This document shows positions 9,028 to 17,515 of a stretch of 64,000 bases of DNA, piece after piece; the stretch's first letter is position 1, and each line of letters opens with the position of its first letter. The notes under the pieces were generated by a model, which was not told the origin of the DNA, searched no databases, and was given only the letters and a program-made list of their open reading frames with translations. The position numbers and the translations under genes are program-made. The stretch is from assembly GCA_009838075.1 (NCBI GenBank), contig VXSG01000005.1, positions 1 to 64,000 of the forward strand, in the 5' to 3' direction. Source of the stretch: Boseongicola sp. SB0665_bin_10 (GTDB lineage: Bacteria > Pseudomonadota > Alphaproteobacteria > Rhodobacterales > Rhodobacteraceae).

Positions 9028-9785
9028 TCGACCTGGTGGACGTACATAAGGCGTTTGGCGCGAACACGGTTCTGACCGGAGTCAACCTGACCCTGCGAAA
9101 GGGCAGGAGCATGGTGATCATCGGCGGCTCGGGAACGGGCAAGTCGGTGCTCCTCAAATGCGTGCTGGGACTTGTTCAGCCAGACAGGGGCGCGATCAGC
9201 GTGGACGGGACCGACGTCACCAATCTCCGGCAGGGCACGTCCGAACGGGACGCGTTCCTCGCCCGGTTCGGAATGCTCTTCCAAGGCAGCGCACTCTTCG
9301 ATTCCCTTCCTGTCTGGCAAAACGTGGCGTTCCGGCTGCTGCGCGGATCCCTCAAGAAGCCGCGGGCCGAAGCGCGCGACATCGCGATCGAAAAGCTCCG
9401 CCGGGTCGGTTTGTCATCCGAAGTGGCAGACCTGTTTCCGGCCGAGCTTTCGGGAGGCATGCAGAAGCGCGTAGGCCTTGCGCGCGCCATCGCCACCGAA
9501 CCCGAGATCATCTTCTTCGACGAACCAACGACCGGGCTCGACCCGATCATGGCAGGCGTCATCAACGACCTGATCCGCGGGATTGCCAGCGAGATGGGCT
9601 CGACAGCCATGACCATCACCCATGACATGTCGAGCGTCCGGGCGATCGCGGACGAAGTCGCGATGCTCCATGACGGCATGATCCAGTGGACCGGACCAGC
9701 CAGCGAAATGGACAGCTGCGGCGATCCTTGTGTCGCGCAGTTCATCGCCGGCAGCGCCGAGGGACCGATCGAGACGGTTCGTTGA
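9024..9785 (+). CDS. mlaF: MlaF-family ABC ATPase
   Basis: A 253-residue cytoplasmic ATPase of the Mla phospholipid transporter. Walker A is GGSGTGKS, the signature is LSGGMQKRV, Walker B is IIFFDEPTTGLDP and the switch His is in TITHDMSS. It overlaps mlaE by four bases and ends 187 bases before radA. That interval holds no recognisable gene. Confidence 0.94.
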   Translation: MIDLVDVHKAFGANTVLTGVNLTLRKGRSMVIIGGSGTGKSVLLKCVLGLVQPDRGAISVDGTDVTNLRQGTSERDAFLARFGMLFQGSALFDSLPVWQNVAFRLLRGSLKKPRAEARDIAIEKLRRVGLSSEVADLFPAELSGGMQKRVGLARAIATEPEIIFFDEPTTGLDPIMAGVINDLIRGIASEMGSTAMTITHDMSSVRAIADEVAMLHDGMIQWTGPASEMDSCGDPCVAQFIAGSAEGPIETVR

Positions 9786-9972
9786 CGCGCTTTCCGCCGT
9801 TCGGGCCGTCGGGCCTGGCAGCATGGGAAGCGACCCCTGCCCATCCGCTCGGGTCCCGGGGAACTGCACATCCGTTCATCGTGCAAGAGCGCGGATCAAG
9901 TCCGGCACTTCAGGCGACATTCCCGCGCGATACCTGCTTGTCTCGCCCTTTCGGCACAGGCAAGAAGGCGCC

Positions 9973-11337
9973 ATGACGAAGTCCATGCGCCTCTCCTGCG
10001 CGAATTGCGGCGCCGTGCATGCCAAGTGGTCCGGACGTTGCGACGAGTGCGGTGCCTGGAACTCGATTTCCGAGGAAGCACCGCTGTCGGCCGGACCGGG
10101 ATCCAGGGGCCTTGGCTCCGCACGCGGCAAGGTTGTTCCGCTCAGCGACATTGCGAGCGAGGACGGACCTCTTTCACGCGACAATTCGGGCTTGGCCGAA
10201 CTTGACCGGGTTCTTGGCGGCGGGCTCGTTCCCGCGAGTGCCGTCCTTGTGGGCGGCGACCCGGGCATCGGCAAGTCGACGCTGCTGCTGCAGGCTGCGG
10301 CGGCCTTTGCCCGGAAGGGCCTGCGGACGGTGTACATCTCGGGAGAAGAGGCTTCCAGCCAGATCAGGTTGCGTGCCAGGCGCCTTGGCTTGGCCGATGC
10401 TCCGGTGCAACTCGCCGTGGAAACCGACCTTCGAAACATCCTGACGACCCTCGAAGTGGAGAAGCCGTCGATCGCCGTCGTCGACTCGATCCAGACCGTT
10501 TGGCTGGAAACGGTTGCAAGCGCACCAGGCTCGGTCTCGCAGGTGCGTGCGGCGGCACATGAGCTCACCTCCTTCGCCAAGCGCAAGGGCATCAGCGTGG
10601 TGCTTGTGGGCCATGTCACCAAGGAAGGCCATATTGCGGGTCCCCGCGTCATCGAGCACATGGTCGACACGGTGCTCTACTTCGAGGGCGAGCGCGGCCA
10701 TCAGTTCAGGATCCTCCGCGCGGTCAAGAACAGGTTCGGACCGGCTGACGAAATCGGTGTGTTCGAAATGACCGGCACCGGTCTGGCAGAAGTCGCGAAT
10801 CCGTCCGCGCTGTTCCTTTCCGAACGTGACTCGGGCAGCCCCGGCACGACTGTCTTTGCCGGCATCGAGGGCACTCGGCCCGTCCTTTGCGAGATCCAGG
10901 CCCTGGTCTCCCCGGCCCCGGCCGGAAGCGCCCGGCGCTCGGTGGTCGGCTGGGACGGCGGTCGGCTTGCCATGATACTGGCGGTTCTTGAAGCGCGATG
11001 CGGCATCCCGTTTGCAGGGCTTGACGTCTACCTCAACGTCGCCGGCGGCCTCCGAATCACCGAACCAGCCGCGGATCTCGCCGTGGCAGCCGCGCTGCTT
11101 TCCGCGCGCGAAGACGTCCGCCTGCCCCCGCAGACGGTCGTCTTTGGCGAATTGAGCCTGTCCGGCATGCTGAGACCGGTCGGCCAGACTGAAGCCCGCC
11201 TGAAAGAGGCGAAAAAGCTCGGATTCGAATCCGCGATCCTGCCTGCACGGAGCAAGACCGGCATGGCACCCGGCATGAAGGTTCAAATGATGCCCGACCT
11301 TGCCACTTTGGTTGGAGACGTGTTTGGAGCAGGATAG
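9973..11337 (+). CDS. radA: DNA repair protein RadA
   Basis: A 454-residue RecA-like branch-migration helicase. The N-terminal zinc finger has Cys 9, 12, 23 and 26. Walker A GDPGIGKST is at 95-103, the RadA-specific KNRFG motif at 252-256, and a C-terminal Lon-protease-like domain follows (LNVAGGLRITEPAADLAVAAALLSA). ATG 9973 is chosen because the zinc finger starts there. Its TAG stop forms the last bases of a 7-bp repeat (11331-11337) that recurs after the adjacent TnpB element, so insertion occurred precisely at the end of radA without truncating it. Confidence 0.96.
   Translation: MTKSMRLSCANCGAVHAKWSGRCDECGAWNSISEEAPLSAGPGSRGLGSARGKVVPLSDIASEDGPLSRDNSGLAELDRVLGGGLVPASAVLVGGDPGIGKSTLLLQAAAAFARKGLRTVYISGEEASSQIRLRARRLGLADAPVQLAVETDLRNILTTLEVEKPSIAVVDSIQTVWLETVASAPGSVSQVRAAAHELTSFAKRKGISVVLVGHVTKEGHIAGPRVIEHMVDTVLYFEGERGHQFRILRAVKNRFGPADEIGVFEMTGTGLAEVANPSALFLSERDSGSPGTTVFAGIEGTRPVLCEIQALVSPAPAGSARRSVVGWDGGRLAMILAVLEARCGIPFAGLDVYLNVAGGLRITEPAADLAVAAALLSAREDVRLPPQTVVFGELSLSGMLRPVGQTEARLKEAKKLGFESAILPARSKTGMAPGMKVQMMPDLATLVGDVFGAG
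11331..11337. repeat. 7-bp flanking repeat, left copy (AGGATAG)
   Basis: AGGATAG abuts the left inverted repeat of the TnpB element and includes the radA stop codon. The same heptamer follows the right inverted repeat at 12698-12704. It may be a target duplication or, if the element moves by IS605 chemistry, the target/TAM at left and the cleavage site at right. Confidence 0.55.
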
Positions 11338-11364
11338 GGGGATCATATACCTAAGTGACCATCG
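11338..11364. repeat. Left inverted repeat of the TnpB element
   Basis: Begins GGGGATCATATAC and ends AGTGACCATCG. The reverse complement of the right end begins GGGGCATTATATAC and ends AGTGACCATCG, giving one gap and a few mismatches over about 28 positions. Confidence 0.65.
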
Positions 11365-11368
11365 GTCA
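11356..11368 (+). other. Subterminal hairpin at the left end
   Basis: TGACC ATC GGTCA is a perfect 5-bp stem with a 3-nt loop, overlapping the inner edge of the left inverted repeat. Subterminal hairpins of this kind are what TnpA of IS200/IS605 elements recognises. Confidence 0.45.
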
Positions 11369-11461
11369 GAAAGATGTTGCTGTTTCGTTCTGGTCTGGTT
11401 ATGGTGCGTGGGTGGGCGCTGGACAGGCCCGATCCCCAAACGCCTTGCAGGAGGCGACCAC

Positions 11462-12691
11462 GTGAAACATGAGGCACAGGCGAAGCCCGAAGGCAAGCGC
11501 ATCAGGACCATCACGCTCACCGCGTCGATCAGCGCGGCAACGCATTGCCGGCTCGACACGTTCCTCCGCCAGCAGACCGAACTCTGGAACGCCGCCCTCG
11601 AAGAGCGCATCGACTGCTACAGGAAGACCGGGAAGACCATCACCGCCTTCGACCAGATGAAGTCGCTGACCGAAATCCGCAGGGACGACGAAGACTTCCG
11701 GCAGTTTCCGGTCGCGCCGCAACGTTCCGCGTTGCGGCGACTGGACAAGGCGTTCAAGCGGTTCTTCGATCAGGTGAAGCGTGGCGAGAAGCCGGGCTTT
11801 CCGCGCTTCAAGGGCCGTAACCGAGGCATCCGGTCGTTCGACGTTCCCGATCCGGTGATCCGCGACGGCTCGCTCTGGGTGAAGGGACTGGGCCGCTTCC
11901 GGCTTCCGTCCGTTCCGGACGCCAGGATCGTTCAGGCCCGCGCGGTCAAGTCCGCGCTGCGCGTCTCCGTCCAGTTCGTCGTCGAACTCGAAGGCCGGCC
12001 TTCAACTCCGGTCGGAAGACCAATCGGCATCGACATGGGCATCCGCAACCGCGCAATCATGTCCAGCGGCGAGACGGTGCCCGCCGTCACCATCGACCGG
12101 CGACCGCTCAAGCGGGTGCAGCGACTGGTGTCCAGGGCGAAGAAAGGCTCCGCGTCACGCCGCAAGAAGGTGAAGACGCTCGCCCGCGAATGGGAACGAA
12201 CACGGACACGTGAGCGCAACGCGCTCCACGAGATTTCGGCAGACATCGTGAAACGCCACAGCCGGATCGCCGTCGAAGACCTCCAGGTCTCGAACATGAT
12301 GCGGCATCCGACGCTGGCGCGACCGATGGCCGAACAGCAATGGGGACGGCTCGTGCACCAACTGACCTTCAAGGCTGAAAGCGCCGGTGGGGAAGTCGTG
12401 CGGGTCCGTCCCCAGCACACCAGCACGGACTGCCATGCCTGCGGGCACCGGCAGAAGATGCCGCTGGACGTGCGCGAGTTTGCCTGCGGCGGCTGCGGTC
12501 TGGTGACAGACCGTGATGTCAACGCGGCACGGAACATCCTCCGGCGCGGGATTGCGCTGGCCGGGTGGGAAATCGGCCCTTCAGGCTGTCCCGGCGCGTC
12601 CGGGGATGTTCTTGCATCACATGCCGCCGGGTTGCCGGGGCAGGACGTGGAACGGTATGCGGGTGAGCACGATGGTCACTCATGTATATAA
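11462..12691 (+). CDS. tnpB: RNA-guided endonuclease TnpB (IS200/IS605 OrfB family)
   Basis: A 409-residue TnpB, the ancestor-type nuclease of Cas12. GTG 11462 is chosen because AGGAGG stands at 11449-11454 and family similarity starts there. The RuvC-like triad is D191 (GIDMG), E272 (AVEDLQ) and D352 (TDRDVNAARNIL). A zinc finger has C324, C327, C342 and C345. All catalytic residues are present, so the enzyme looks active. Family members cut DNA matching a guide carried by an RNA from the element's right end, next to a short target motif. About 40 C-terminal residues after the RuvC end (WEIGPSGCPGAS...) are GC-rich at DNA level and probably overlap the RNA scaffold. Confidence 0.93.
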   Translation: MKHEAQAKPEGKRIRTITLTASISAATHCRLDTFLRQQTELWNAALEERIDCYRKTGKTITAFDQMKSLTEIRRDDEDFRQFPVAPQRSALRRLDKAFKRFFDQVKRGEKPGFPRFKGRNRGIRSFDVPDPVIRDGSLWVKGLGRFRLPSVPDARIVQARAVKSALRVSVQFVVELEGRPSTPVGRPIGIDMGIRNRAIMSSGETVPAVTIDRRPLKRVQRLVSRAKKGSASRRKKVKTLAREWERTRTRERNALHEISADIVKRHSRIAVEDLQVSNMMRHPTLARPMAEQQWGRLVHQLTFKAESAGGEVVRVRPQHTSTDCHACGHRQKMPLDVREFACGGCGLVTDRDVNAARNILRRGIALAGWEIGPSGCPGASGDVLASHAAGLPGQDVERYAGEHDGHSCI

Positions 12692-12697
12692 TGCCCC
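12670..12697. repeat. Right inverted repeat of the TnpB element
   Basis: Starts CGATGGTCACT and ends GTATATAATGCCCC, mirroring the left end at 11338-11364. The tnpB stop codon lies inside it. Confidence 0.65.
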
Positions 12698-12704
12698 AGG
12701 ATAG
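12698..12704. repeat. 7-bp flanking repeat, right copy (AGGATAG)
   Basis: Identical to the seven bases immediately left of the element (11331-11337). Removing the element with one copy would rejoin radA to cvpA at a spacing of about 30 bases. Confidence 0.55.
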
Positions 12705-12734
12705 ACAACCAGATAGGAGCTACGGGACCAAGGA

Positions 12735-13304
12735 ATGAACGGCTTCACAATCATCGACGGCGTCGTTGCGCTGGTCATCATCGTTTCCGCACTCCTCGCA
12801 TATTATCGGGGGTTTGTTCGTGAGACGCTGTCGATCTGCGGCTGGATTCTGGCCGCCGTTCTGGCGTATCTCCTCGCTCCCACGGTCGAGCCGCTGGTCA
12901 AGGAAATCCCCGTCGTCCGCAACGTGCTGGGCAATTCCTGTGAACTCGCCCTGATATTCGCCTTTGCCGTTGTCTTTGCAGCGTCCCTGATCGTCACGTC
13001 GATTTTTTCGCCCCTGTTTGCAGGAGCGGTCCAACGCTCGGCGGTTGGAGGCGTCGATCAGGGCGTAGGCTTCCTGTTCGGCGTCCTGCGTGGTGCAATC
13101 CTGGTTGCCGTCGCCCTTGTAATCTATCAGCGGGTCATCGTGTCGGAACCGATTCCCGTCGTGGATGACAGCCGCGCCGTGGCGGTCTTCGCCGAGGTCA
13201 CGGATGCGATAGACGAGCAAGTGTCCGCAAACGCGATGGGCTGGATTACGCAACAATACGATCAGTTGATCGACAATTGCTCAAGAGCCGGCACCGACGT
13301 GTGA
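12735..13304 (+). CDS. cvpA: CvpA family inner membrane protein
   Basis: A 189-residue CvpA-family protein with four hydrophobic spans (about 8-24, 32-48, 70-92, 108-130) and the family segment YYRGFVRETLSICGWILA near the N-terminus. AAGGA precedes ATG 12735. CvpA homologues are needed for colicin V production and envelope-stress tolerance in other bacteria. It normally sits between radA and purF; here the TnpB element separates it from radA. Confidence 0.92.
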   Translation: MNGFTIIDGVVALVIIVSALLAYYRGFVRETLSICGWILAAVLAYLLAPTVEPLVKEIPVVRNVLGNSCELALIFAFAVVFAASLIVTSIFSPLFAGAVQRSAVGGVDQGVGFLFGVLRGAILVAVALVIYQRVIVSEPIPVVDDSRAVAVFAEVTDAIDEQVSANAMGWITQQYDQLIDNCSRAGTDV

Positions 13305-13539
13305 ACCTGCACGGTCAGAATGGCTGGTCTGCCATTCCGTTCGCCCGCGTCCATTCCAGGAAAGGCGCGAGACGCCCCCGGGAAATCGAACCGACGGAAT
13401 CCTGGCGCGACGAGGGGTCGCGCGGGCACCGGGCGCTGCCTGACGGCAACCAATCCCGAGGAGTGAAGAAAATGGCTGCGTGACACGTCCGTCGCAAGGC
13501 GCTAATAGAAGATCGCGCTGCTGCCAATTCGAGACGGGC

Positions 13540-15021
13540 ATGTCCGAACCCATTCTGCCTCGACTCCAGACGACCCATCCGTTCGACGACGACAAGCTTC
13601 GCGAAGAGTGCGGCGTGTTTGGCGTCAATGGCGTCACGGACGCCGCCAGCTTCGTGGCGCTCGGGTTGCATGCCCTGCAGCACCGCGGGCAGGAAGCCGG
13701 GGGAATCGTCTCCTATGAGCCCGGCGAAGGCTTTCATTCAGCACGTCGCACGGGCCTCGTGCGCGACACGTTCACCAACCAGTCCGTGATGGACACGCTT
13801 CGCGGAGAACTGGCAATCGGACATGTGCGATACTCGACCGCCGGCTCCAAGGGACCCGCCGAAATCAGGGATGTCCAACCGTTCTTCGGAGAATTCTCCA
13901 TGGGCGGCGCGGCCATCTCGCACAACGGCAACATCACGAACGCCGATTCGCTGCGCCGCGAACTCATCGAGCACGGCTCGATTTTCCAGTCCGGCTCGGA
14001 CAGTGAATGCATCATTCACCTGATGGCCAGGTCGCTTCAGAAGTCAGTGCCCGAGCGGATGAAGGATGCCTTGCGGCGGGTCGAAGGCGCCTTTTCGGTT
14101 GTTGCCATGACCCGCACCAAGCTGATCGGAGTGCGCGATCCCTTGGGCGTTCGCCCGTTGGTGTTGGGCCGTGTCGGCGGCGGAGGCTGGGCGCTGGCTT
14201 CCGAATCCTGCGCCCTGGACATCATCGGCGCCGAATTCGTGCGCGAGATCGAGCCGGGCGAGATGGTTGTCATCGAAGAAAACGACGTTGTCAGCCACAT
14301 GCCGTTTGAGCGACGCGATTCGCGCTTTTGCATCTTCGAGCATGTCTATTTCTCGCGCCCCGACAGCCAGTTGAACGGGCGCTCGGTCTACGAGACCAGG
14401 TCCGCGATCGGCGAGGAACTGGCCAAGGAAGCGCCGGTCGACGCCGACCTGGTCTCTCCCGTGCCGGACAGCGGAACCCCCGCGGCGATCGGCTACAGCA
14501 GGGAAAGCGGCATTCCCTACGCCATGGGAATCATCCGCAACCAGTACATGGGCCGGACCTTCATCGAACCGACCGAGCAGATTCGAAACATGGGCGTGCG
14601 CCTGAAGCTCAACGTCAACCGCGCGCTCGTCGCCGGGAAACGGGTCGTGCTGGTTGACGACAGCGTCGTGCGCGGCACCACCTCGCTCAAGATCAAGGAA
14701 ATGATCCTGGACGCCGGTGCAAGGGAGGTTCACTTTCGAATCGCCTCGCCGCCGACGGCATGGCCCTGCTTCTATGGCGTGGACACGCCCAATCGGGAGA
14801 GCCTTCTCGCCGCGACCATGAGCGAAGCGGAGATGTGCCGGCACCTGGGCGTCACGTCGCTCAAGTTCATTTCACTTGACGGCCTTTACCGGGCTGTTGG
14901 CGAGGCCGGGGGACGGAACGCCGAAAGCCCGCAATATTGCGATGCCTGCTTTTCGGGAGAGTACCCGGTAGCACCGTCCGACCAAATCGAGAAGGGATTT
15001 GCGCTCAAGGCTGCCGAATGA
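13540..15021 (+). CDS. purF: Amidophosphoribosyltransferase
   Basis: A 493-residue enzyme for the first committed step of purine synthesis (PRPP plus glutamine to phosphoribosylamine). ATG 13540 yields a 23-residue propeptide before the nucleophile Cys24 (REECGVFGV), which autoprocessing would expose. The glutaminase part has HALQHRGQEAGGI and GHVRYSTAG. The PRPP-binding motif is VVLVDDSVVRGTT. A C-terminal YCDACFSGEYP is typical. It follows cvpA by 235 bases that contain no clear gene. Confidence 0.96.
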   Translation: MSEPILPRLQTTHPFDDDKLREECGVFGVNGVTDAASFVALGLHALQHRGQEAGGIVSYEPGEGFHSARRTGLVRDTFTNQSVMDTLRGELAIGHVRYSTAGSKGPAEIRDVQPFFGEFSMGGAAISHNGNITNADSLRRELIEHGSIFQSGSDSECIIHLMARSLQKSVPERMKDALRRVEGAFSVVAMTRTKLIGVRDPLGVRPLVLGRVGGGGWALASESCALDIIGAEFVREIEPGEMVVIEENDVVSHMPFERRDSRFCIFEHVYFSRPDSQLNGRSVYETRSAIGEELAKEAPVDADLVSPVPDSGTPAAIGYSRESGIPYAMGIIRNQYMGRTFIEPTEQIRNMGVRLKLNVNRALVAGKRVVLVDDSVVRGTTSLKIKEMILDAGAREVHFRIASPPTAWPCFYGVDTPNRESLLAATMSEAEMCRHLGVTSLKFISLDGLYRAVGEAGGRNAESPQYCDACFSGEYPVAPSDQIEKGFALKAAE

Positions 15022-15523
15022 ACTTCAAGGTGCGCGTCAGCCAGCCTGGGAAAACTGACTGATTCTTGGCATTGGTCGGCACCACGCCGTGCACGATGCC
15101 ATCCGATTGGAGAACCTTCAGATACCTCGGTCGGATTGTGCTGCAATGGTGCGGCTGACAGAAATGTCCCCCGGGCATGGTTCACATCGCCATCGTTCTT
15201 GAACCGAAGCTGCACAGTCGCGGCTTTCCTGCCGGCCGTCCTGGCTTTCAGCGCTCCGGTCCTGTGGCAGGACGTTGGCGGCGCCAGGCACGGGGAACAG
15301 TTGGAAAGCGCACGTCCTTCGAAGAGCTGCGCAGCCTCGGAATGATCGCGATCCGCGCTGAACCGACATTCCCTACGATGACGACGGGGCTGAACTGACC
15401 ATCATCGACCTTTCAAGTGCTCGCGCGACGCTCATCCCTGACGGCCCAACACCGGCCCTGGATCCATGAAGATCTGACCTCCGCCAAATCGTGCTTGCCG
15501 CAAAGTGCTGTCGGGGAGAAACA
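15022..15523. other. About 500-base gap after purF
   Basis: No convincing gene. Frames on both strands are short and compositionally poor. GTCAG...CTGAC around 15035-15060 could be a weak purF terminator. The gene that commonly follows purF in relatives (a short-chain dehydrogenase) is missing. Confidence 0.45.
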
Positions 15524-15541
15524 AACGGCCAATCTGCCGTT
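15524..15541 (-). terminator. Rho-independent-like terminator of the peptide ABC operon
   Basis: On the minus strand the stem AACGGC-AGATTG-GCCGTT overlaps the stop codon of the last ABC gene and is followed by TTGTTTCT, a T-rich tract. Stem 6 bp, loop 6 nt. Confidence 0.5.
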
Positions 15542-16551
15542 CAGATCTCTTCGTGAACGGCCAGGCAGCTGACCTGATGGCCAGACGGCAGGGGCAACAG
15601 TTGCGGTGCCCGCGACCGGCATTCTTCCATCGCGATGGGGCATCTTGGGTGGAACCGACAGCCTGATGGGGGCGAAAATGGCGAGGGCAACTCCCCCTCG
15701 AGCGAGTGTTCCTCGGACAAAGGCCTGTCCAGCGTGGGAACCTCGTTCAGCAGAGCCCGAGTATAGGGGTGCATGGGGTTCGCCAGAAGGTCAGCAGTAG
15801 CGGCAAGTTCCACGATCTGCCCAAGATACATCACTGCGATTCGGTCCGAGACATGTTCGACCACGCTGATGTCGTGGCTGATGAACAGATACGACAGGTT
15901 CAAGCTGTCCCTCAGATCAAGGAACAGGTTCAGGATCTGTGCCTGAACGGACACGTCCAGAGCGGCGACGGGTTCGTCACAGACAACGACGCCCGGATTG
16001 ACCGCCAGCGCGCGCGCAATGCAGATCCGTTGGCGTTGCCCCCCGGAAAACTGATGCGGATAGCGATCCAGCGAATCTTCTTGAAGACCAACGCGGTCGA
16101 GCGCCTCGACCGCAAAGGCGCGTGCCTGGGACCTTGGGATCAACTCGTGGGCAATGGGAGCTTCGGTGATCGCATCAACAATGCGCTGACGTGGGTCCAG
16201 TGCGGCGGCGGGATCCTGAAAGATCATCTGAACGCCCAGACCTGCGCGTGTCTTCTCTTTGGTCTTGTCCGCCATGGGTTCGCCGTTGAACAGGACATCA
16301 CCGGAATCGGGCGGCAGAATGCCCGCCACGAGACGCCCCAGCGTGGATTTCCCACAGCCGGATTCGCCCACGAGCCCCAGCACTTCGCCCTGCCCTATCG
16401 TCAAATCAACGCCATCCACGGCCTGCAGCACGTGCGCGGTCGACTTTGCCCCAAATGAGATCGCGATCCGATCTGCCAGATCTGGCTTCCTGCCAAAACT
16501 GCGCCGGACAGACTTGAGTTCAATCACATTCGTCAAGGGCAGCCCCAACAT
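15541..16551 (-). CDS. Oligopeptide/dipeptide ABC transporter ATPase (DppF/OppF type)
   Basis: A 336-residue ATPase, second of the pair powering a peptide-type importer. Walker A is GESGCGKST, the Q-loop IFQDPAAALDP, the signature FSGGQRQRI and Walker B VVVCDEPVAALDV. The C-terminal extension has the CRFHPRCPIAMEEC cysteine motif characteristic of Opp/Dpp ATPases. ATG 16551 overlaps the preceding gene by 32 bases; GTG 16527 ([10 protein letters not shown]) is an alternative. It is the last gene of the operon before the terminator at 15524. Confidence 0.9.
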   Translation of the reverse strand: MLGLPLTNVIELKSVRRSFGRKPDLADRIAISFGAKSTAHVLQAVDGVDLTIGQGEVLGLVGESGCGKSTLGRLVAGILPPDSGDVLFNGEPMADKTKEKTRAGLGVQMIFQDPAAALDPRQRIVDAITEAPIAHELIPRSQARAFAVEALDRVGLQEDSLDRYPHQFSGGQRQRICIARALAVNPGVVVCDEPVAALDVSVQAQILNLFLDLRDSLNLSYLFISHDISVVEHVSDRIAVMYLGQIVELAATADLLANPMHPYTRALLNEVPTLDRPLSEEHSLEGELPSPFSPPSGCRFHPRCPIAMEECRSRAPQLLPLPSGHQVSCLAVHEEI

Positions 16552-17515
16552 GAAGCGGAAAGACGCAGCGAACGGCATGGCCGGGTGTTGTGAAGGACAG
16601 GTCCGGCGGCGTTTCGCAGGCCTCGGTGGCGCGGGCGCAGCGCGGCGCGAAGGCGCAGCCCCTCGGCATGTTCGAGAGTTGCGGAAGACCACCGGGAATG
16701 GAGATCAGGCGTTGTCCGCGAGGAGAGTTCGCTGGCATGCTGGCCATCAAACCCGCAGTGTAGGGATGGGACGGTGACTTCAACAGTTCCACCGTCGCCC
16801 CCTGTTCCACGATGCGACCTGCGTACATCACGGCCACGCGGTGGGCGATCTGGGCCACAACGCCGAGGTCGTGAGATATCCAAATCAACGCCGAGCCCGA
16901 ATCGCGGCAGAGCCGCCGCATGTCACGCAGGATTTGCGACTGCACGGTAACGTCCAGCGCCGTCGTCGGTTCGTCCGCGATGATCAGGTCCGGCTCGTTC
17001 AGCAGCGCGATGGCAATGACCACGCGCTGCCGCATCCCGCCGGAAAACTGGTGCGGATAGGCCTCCAGCCGTTCATCGGGGCTGTTGATCCCGACGCGCA
17101 CCATCGCCTCGCGAACGATCTGCCGTGCGGCGTCGGAGGAGATGTCTCGATGGGCCTGGATGGCTTCAATCATCTGTGTGCCAATGCGCTGCACCGGGTT
17201 CAGGCTCGTCGTCGGATCCTGAAAGATCATCGCGATCCTGTTGCCGCGAAGGCCTTGCCACTGCGCCTCGGAGAAAACGGTGACATCAGTGCCATCGAAC
17301 GCAATGCGCCCCGCCGTGACACGACCCGGCCTGTCCACCAGCCCCATGATGGACAGGCCAAGAACGGTTTTGCCGGAGCCGGATTCCCCAACGATGCCGA
17401 GCACGTCGCCGCGCGCGACTTCAAGATCGACGCCGTTCACGGCCGCCAGCGACCCGTCGGGGGTTGAGAATTCGGTCCGCAGCCCTTGAATGGACAAGAG
17501 GTCCGTCCGTGTCAT
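16520..17515 (-). CDS. Oligopeptide/dipeptide ABC transporter ATPase (DppD/OppD type)
   Basis: A 331-residue ATPase with Walker A GESGSGKT, signature FSGGMRQRV, Walker [14 protein letters not shown] and the Opp-type C-terminal [15 protein letters not shown] motif. It overlaps the permease gene upstream by four bases and the second ATPase gene downstream. The substrate is unknown; nickel, opine and glutathione importers use the same family. Confidence 0.91.
   Translation of the reverse strand: MTRTDLLSIQGLRTEFSTPDGSLAAVNGVDLEVARGDVLGIVGESGSGKTVLGLSIMGLVDRPGRVTAGRIAFDGTDVTVFSEAQWQGLRGNRIAMIFQDPTTSLNPVQRIGTQMIEAIQAHRDISSDAARQIVREAMVRVGINSPDERLEAYPHQFSGGMRQRVVIAIALLNEPDLIIADEPTTALDVTVQSQILRDMRRLCRDSGSALIWISHDLGVVAQIAHRVAVMYAGRIVEQGATVELLKSPSHPYTAGLMASMPANSPRGQRLISIPGGLPQLSNMPRGCAFAPRCARATEACETPPDLSFTTPGHAVRCVFPLHVGAALDECD

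Larger units (their letters stand above)
11338..12697 (+). mobile_element. TnpB-only insertion element with terminal inverted repeats
   Basis: The element lies between radA and cvpA, interrupting a normally conserved cluster. It carries one gene, tnpB, and no TnpA transposase. The ends are imperfect inverted repeats of 27 and 28 bases that share GGGG, ATATAC and AGTGACCATCG, and they are flanked by AGGATAG on both sides. IS200/IS605-type elements normally lack terminal inverted repeats, so this organisation is unusual. The element needs a TnpA in trans to move, or belongs to a different mobilisation type. It is in the same orientation as the host operon, so cvpA-purF may be read through it. 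Confidence 0.7.
12560..12724 (+). ncRNA. Predicted omega (reRNA) guide RNA of TnpB
   Basis: Inferred by family rule: TnpB guide RNAs span the 3' end of tnpB and the right element end, and the guide is the flanking host sequence. Inverted repeats suited to a scaffold occur in this part, for example CCCGG-CGCGT-CCGGG and CCGG-GTTG-CCGG. If the element ends with AGGATAG, the guide would start at 12705 (ACAACCAGATAG...). The exact 5' end is unknown. Confidence 0.35.
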
